This document shows, one piece after another, positions 25,128-27,191 of a stretch of 27,191 bases of DNA; positions within the stretch are counted from its first letter, which is position 1; the number at the start of each line of letters is the position of its first letter. The notes under the pieces are model-generated. The model saw only the letters and a list, made by a program, of their open reading frames with translations. It was not told the DNA's origin and searched no databases. Origin of the DNA: Chloroflexota bacterium (GTDB taxonomy: Bacteria; Chloroflexota; Chloroflexia; Thermomicrobiales; UBA6265); the NCBI GenBank assembly GCA_023389575.1, contig JAEWEG010000079.1, positions 1 to 27,191 on the forward strand. The letters are read 5' to 3'. A program made the position numbers and the translations under genes.

Positions 25128-26180
25128 TTGTTCCGTCCCCTCTCAACACTGTTTGGTTTCTTTAGCCGGGACCTTGGTATAGACCTCGGCACCGCGAATA
25201 CCCTCGTGTATGTTCGCGGCAAGGGGATTGTCATCTCCGAACCCTCTGTCGTGGCCATCGACGCCAAGACCAAGCGAGCCCTGTGGGTTGGCATGGAAGC
25301 CAAGGCCATGGATGGCAAGGCGCCCGACACCATCATCGTTGTGCGTCCCTTGAAGGATGGCGTCATCGCGGACTTCGATACCGTGGAGATGATGCTGCAC
25401 CACTTCATCCGCAAGGTGCATCTCCAGCGACTGATGGCGCCTCACCCGCGCGTGGTCATCGGAATCCCGAGCGGGGTGACCGAGGTGGAGAAGCGAGCCG
25501 CCAAGGATGCCGCTCTCTCCGCTGGCGCCAGGGAGGCCTACACGATAGAGGAGCCCATGGCCGCCGCCATCGGCGCCGGCCTGCCGATCAATGAGCCCGT
25601 GGGCAGCATGATCGTGGACATCGGCGGTGGAACCACCGAGGTCGCGGTGATTTCCCTCGGCGGAATCGTGGTCAATCACTCCATCCGGGTGGCGGGTGAC
25701 GAGATCGACGACGCGCTGATCCAGTACGCGCGGCGCGATCACAACCTCGTCATCGGCGAACGAACCGCGGAGAACGCGAAGATCGCGGCGGGCTCGGCCT
25801 ATCCTCTTGAAGAGGAGGTCCGCGTGCCGCTTCGCGGGCGCGACCTGCTCACCGGCCTTCCGAAGTCGGTTGAGGTCAGCTCGGTGGAGCTTCGGGACGC
25901 CATTTCCCAGCCGGTCAATACCATCATCGAGCTCGTGAAAACATCGATCGAGGAGACGCCGCCCGAACTGGTGGCGGACATCATGGAGCACGGAATCACC
26001 CTCGCCGGGGGCGGCGCCCTGCTGATGGGCCTGGATCGACGCCTTCAGAGTGAGCTGCGCATGCCGGTTCACCGTGCCGAGGACCCCCTGACCTGCGTGG
26101 CCCGCGGTACCGGACGGGTCGCCGAGGCGTTGCACCTGTATCAGCGGGCGCTGGCGAGCGGCCGGGAAATCCGGCGCTAG
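25128..26180 (+). CDS. mreB: Rod-shape-determining actin homologue MreB
   Basis: MreB polymerises on the inner membrane face and guides lateral cell-wall synthesis. The protein is 350 residues from a TTG at 25128, which lies 9 nt after GGAGG (25114-25118). No in-frame ATG exists before the conserved core, and the upstream extension to 24999 is not MreB-like. Actin-fold motifs are present: phosphate 1 GIDLGTANT (17-25), phosphate 2 VDIGGGTTEVAV (163-174), the TIEEPMAAAIGAGLPI segment (139-154), and the adenosine motif LAGGGALLMGLD. The N-terminal FRPLSTLFGFFSRD is amphipathic, as expected for membrane attachment. It is followed by mreC after 162 nt and then by a probable mreD, the classical order. 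Confidence 0.96.
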   Translation: MFRPLSTLFGFFSRDLGIDLGTANTLVYVRGKGIVISEPSVVAIDAKTKRALWVGMEAKAMDGKAPDTIIVVRPLKDGVIADFDTVEMMLHHFIRKVHLQRLMAPHPRVVIGIPSGVTEVEKRAAKDAALSAGAREAYTIEEPMAAAIGAGLPINEPVGSMIVDIGGGTTEVAVISLGGIVVNHSIRVAGDEIDDALIQYARRDHNLVIGERTAENAKIAAGSAYPLEEEVRVPLRGRDLLTGLPKSVEVSSVELRDAISQPVNTIIELVKTSIEETPPELVADIMEHGITLAGGGALLMGLDRRLQSELRMPVHRAEDPLTCVARGTGRVAEALHLYQRALASGREIRR

Positions 26181-26342
26181 GCTCCGGCTCGACGATGCTC
26201 GTTGGGCGATTTTCGTTGAGATTCCGGTGCTCCGCTCTGACAGCCGACCAACTACCCGGCGTATTCCGGCTCGAGTGAGTTTGGGCCGAACAGGACAGTC
26301 ATTGCTCATGAAACTCCAACGGCGCTCATTCCTGGATATTCG

Positions 26343-27161
26343 ATGACCACGATTCCGTTCAAACGCGCGCTCTCGCTGCTCGTGGTGTTCGTCCTTGTGT
26401 GCGGGACATTTCTGGTGCTGGACCGCCGCGATGCGCTGAACCCGGTTCGCACGGGCCTCAATGAGGTGGTTTCGCCGGTTTCATCGGCGTTCTACGGGAT
26501 TGTGGATGGGCCGGGGAACGATTCGGATCTCGAACGGGAGCTTGCCGAGGTCACCGAGGAGCGAGACCGGCTCAAAGCCGAGAATAGCCAGTTGAAGGCG
26601 GACACCGCCGAACTCGCCGAGCTTCGGCAGATGCAGGATGTCGAGGATCGGTATCCGAACATCGAGCTGATCCCCGCCAAGGTTCAGGGGCGGGACCATA
26701 CCGGCGCCCAAATGTTCCTGATCATCAGCCTGGGTTCCAACGACGGCATTCGCGAGGGCATGGCCATCGTCAGTCCCTATTACTATGTGGGACAGGTGGT
26801 GGAAGTCACCGAAACCACCTCGAAGGTGATGCTCGTGATCGACGCGAGCCAGTCGGTGGGCGCGATGCTCGAGGATTCGCGAGGCGAAGGCGTGGTGCAG
26901 GGGCAGTGGCAGCATGGCGATTATCTGAGCATGATGTATGTGCAGGCCGATCGCGCCCCCGCGGACGGTGAGTGGGTCGTGACTTCGGAGTCAAACGTCA
27001 CGCAAACGCGACAGGTGCCACCCAACATCCCCATCGGCCAGGTTCTCGGGGAACCCGTGGTCGATCCGCAAACGGCGACGCTGATCATCCAGGTGAGGCC
27101 CGGCGTGAGCAACTTCAACAATCTGACCACGGTCTACGTAGCGGTGGAAGTCGATGAGTAA
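26343..27161 (+). CDS. mreC: Rod-shape-determining protein MreC
   Basis: MreC is a single-pass membrane protein outside the cytoplasm that couples MreB to the wall-synthesis machinery. The 272 residues show an N-terminal transmembrane helix (LSLLVVFVLVCGTFLVL, about 10-26) and a coiled coil of about 60-98 (ERELAEVTEERDRLKAENSQ). The beta-rich domain follows, with SLGSNDGIREGMAIVSPYYYVGQV and VVQGQW, typical of the family. The ATG at 26343 is the first good start; its ribosome site is weak. The 162-bp gap after mreB holds nothing recognisable. The stop overlaps the start of the next gene by 8 nt. Confidence 0.93.
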   Translation: MTTIPFKRALSLLVVFVLVCGTFLVLDRRDALNPVRTGLNEVVSPVSSAFYGIVDGPGNDSDLERELAEVTEERDRLKAENSQLKADTAELAELRQMQDVEDRYPNIELIPAKVQGRDHTGAQMFLIISLGSNDGIREGMAIVSPYYYVGQVVEVTETTSKVMLVIDASQSVGAMLEDSRGEGVVQGQWQHGDYLSMMYVQADRAPADGEWVVTSESNVTQTRQVPPNIPIGQVLGEPVVDPQTATLIIQVRPGVSNFNNLTTVYVAVEVDE

Positions 27162-27191
27162 CGTTTCCCTGTTCGAGGATGTCCGGCTCGG
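27154..27191 (+). CDS. mreD: Start of a probable mreD (cut by window end)
   Basis: An ATG at 27154 overlaps the end of mreC by 8 nt and opens a frame reading MSNVSLFEDVRL to the window edge. GGTGGAAG lies just upstream. MreD usually follows mreC, so identity is inferred from position; only 12 residues are visible. Confidence 0.55.
   Translation, partial: MSNVSLFEDVRL

Overview
The window looks like a chromosomal segment of a high-GC bacterium, most likely an uncultured member of the Chloroflexota near Thermomicrobia. This is inference from gene content: actinobacterial/chloroflexotal-type Acs, F420-type luciferase-like oxidoreductases, SH3-domain L,D-transpeptidases, a greA-lysS pair, and mreBC with a UUG start. 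No rRNA or taxonomic marker is present. Genes are dense and lie on both strands. I saw no insertion sequence, prophage, CRISPR array, tRNA or rRNA.

Layout. 1-3.8 kb: a membrane protein cut by the window edge, acetyl-CoA synthetase (acs), a convergent six-helix-type membrane protein, and an unlisted 48-residue single-pass peptide gene. 3.9-6.0 kb: lysS and greA on the minus strand. 6.0-8.8 kb: a 600-bp regulatory region rich in inverted repeats, then two tandem secreted or anchored L,D-transpeptidases with SH3 domains. 8.8-10.5 kb: a LuxR-type regulator with a degenerate receiver, preceded on its strand by a cytoplasmic HtrA-like protease. 10.9-14.5 kb: a four-gene ABC-2 exporter operon (ATPase, permease, ATPase, permease). 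14.6-18.5 kb: three tandem paralogous F420-type LLM oxidoreductases followed by a ROK sugar kinase. 18.9-20.7 kb: a NYN-domain nuclease-like protein and an esterase-type hydrolase. 20.9-22.4 kb (minus): an ECF sigma factor directly coupled to a zinc anti-sigma domain fused to an intact O6-methylguanine-DNA methyltransferase. 22.8-24.8 kb (minus): an enolase-superfamily dehydratase and a beta-lactamase-like serine hydrolase. 25.1 kb to the end: mreB, mreC and the first codons of a probable mreD.

The most interesting item is the sigma / anti-sigma-MGMT pair. The fusion carries the full C-x25-H-x3-C-x2-C zinc anti-sigma signature followed by a complete suicide alkyltransferase (Arg finger, PCHR active site). 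That suggests a one-protein sensor in which DNA-alkylation repair could release a sigma factor. This is a hypothesis from architecture; it is analogous in logic to Ada but built from different parts.

Other points: MreB/MreC and the L,D-transpeptidases indicate a peptidoglycan wall and shape system. Several intergenic regions carry a TA(T/C)ACT hexamer that looks like the local -10 element. Several strong hairpin terminators separate transcription units.
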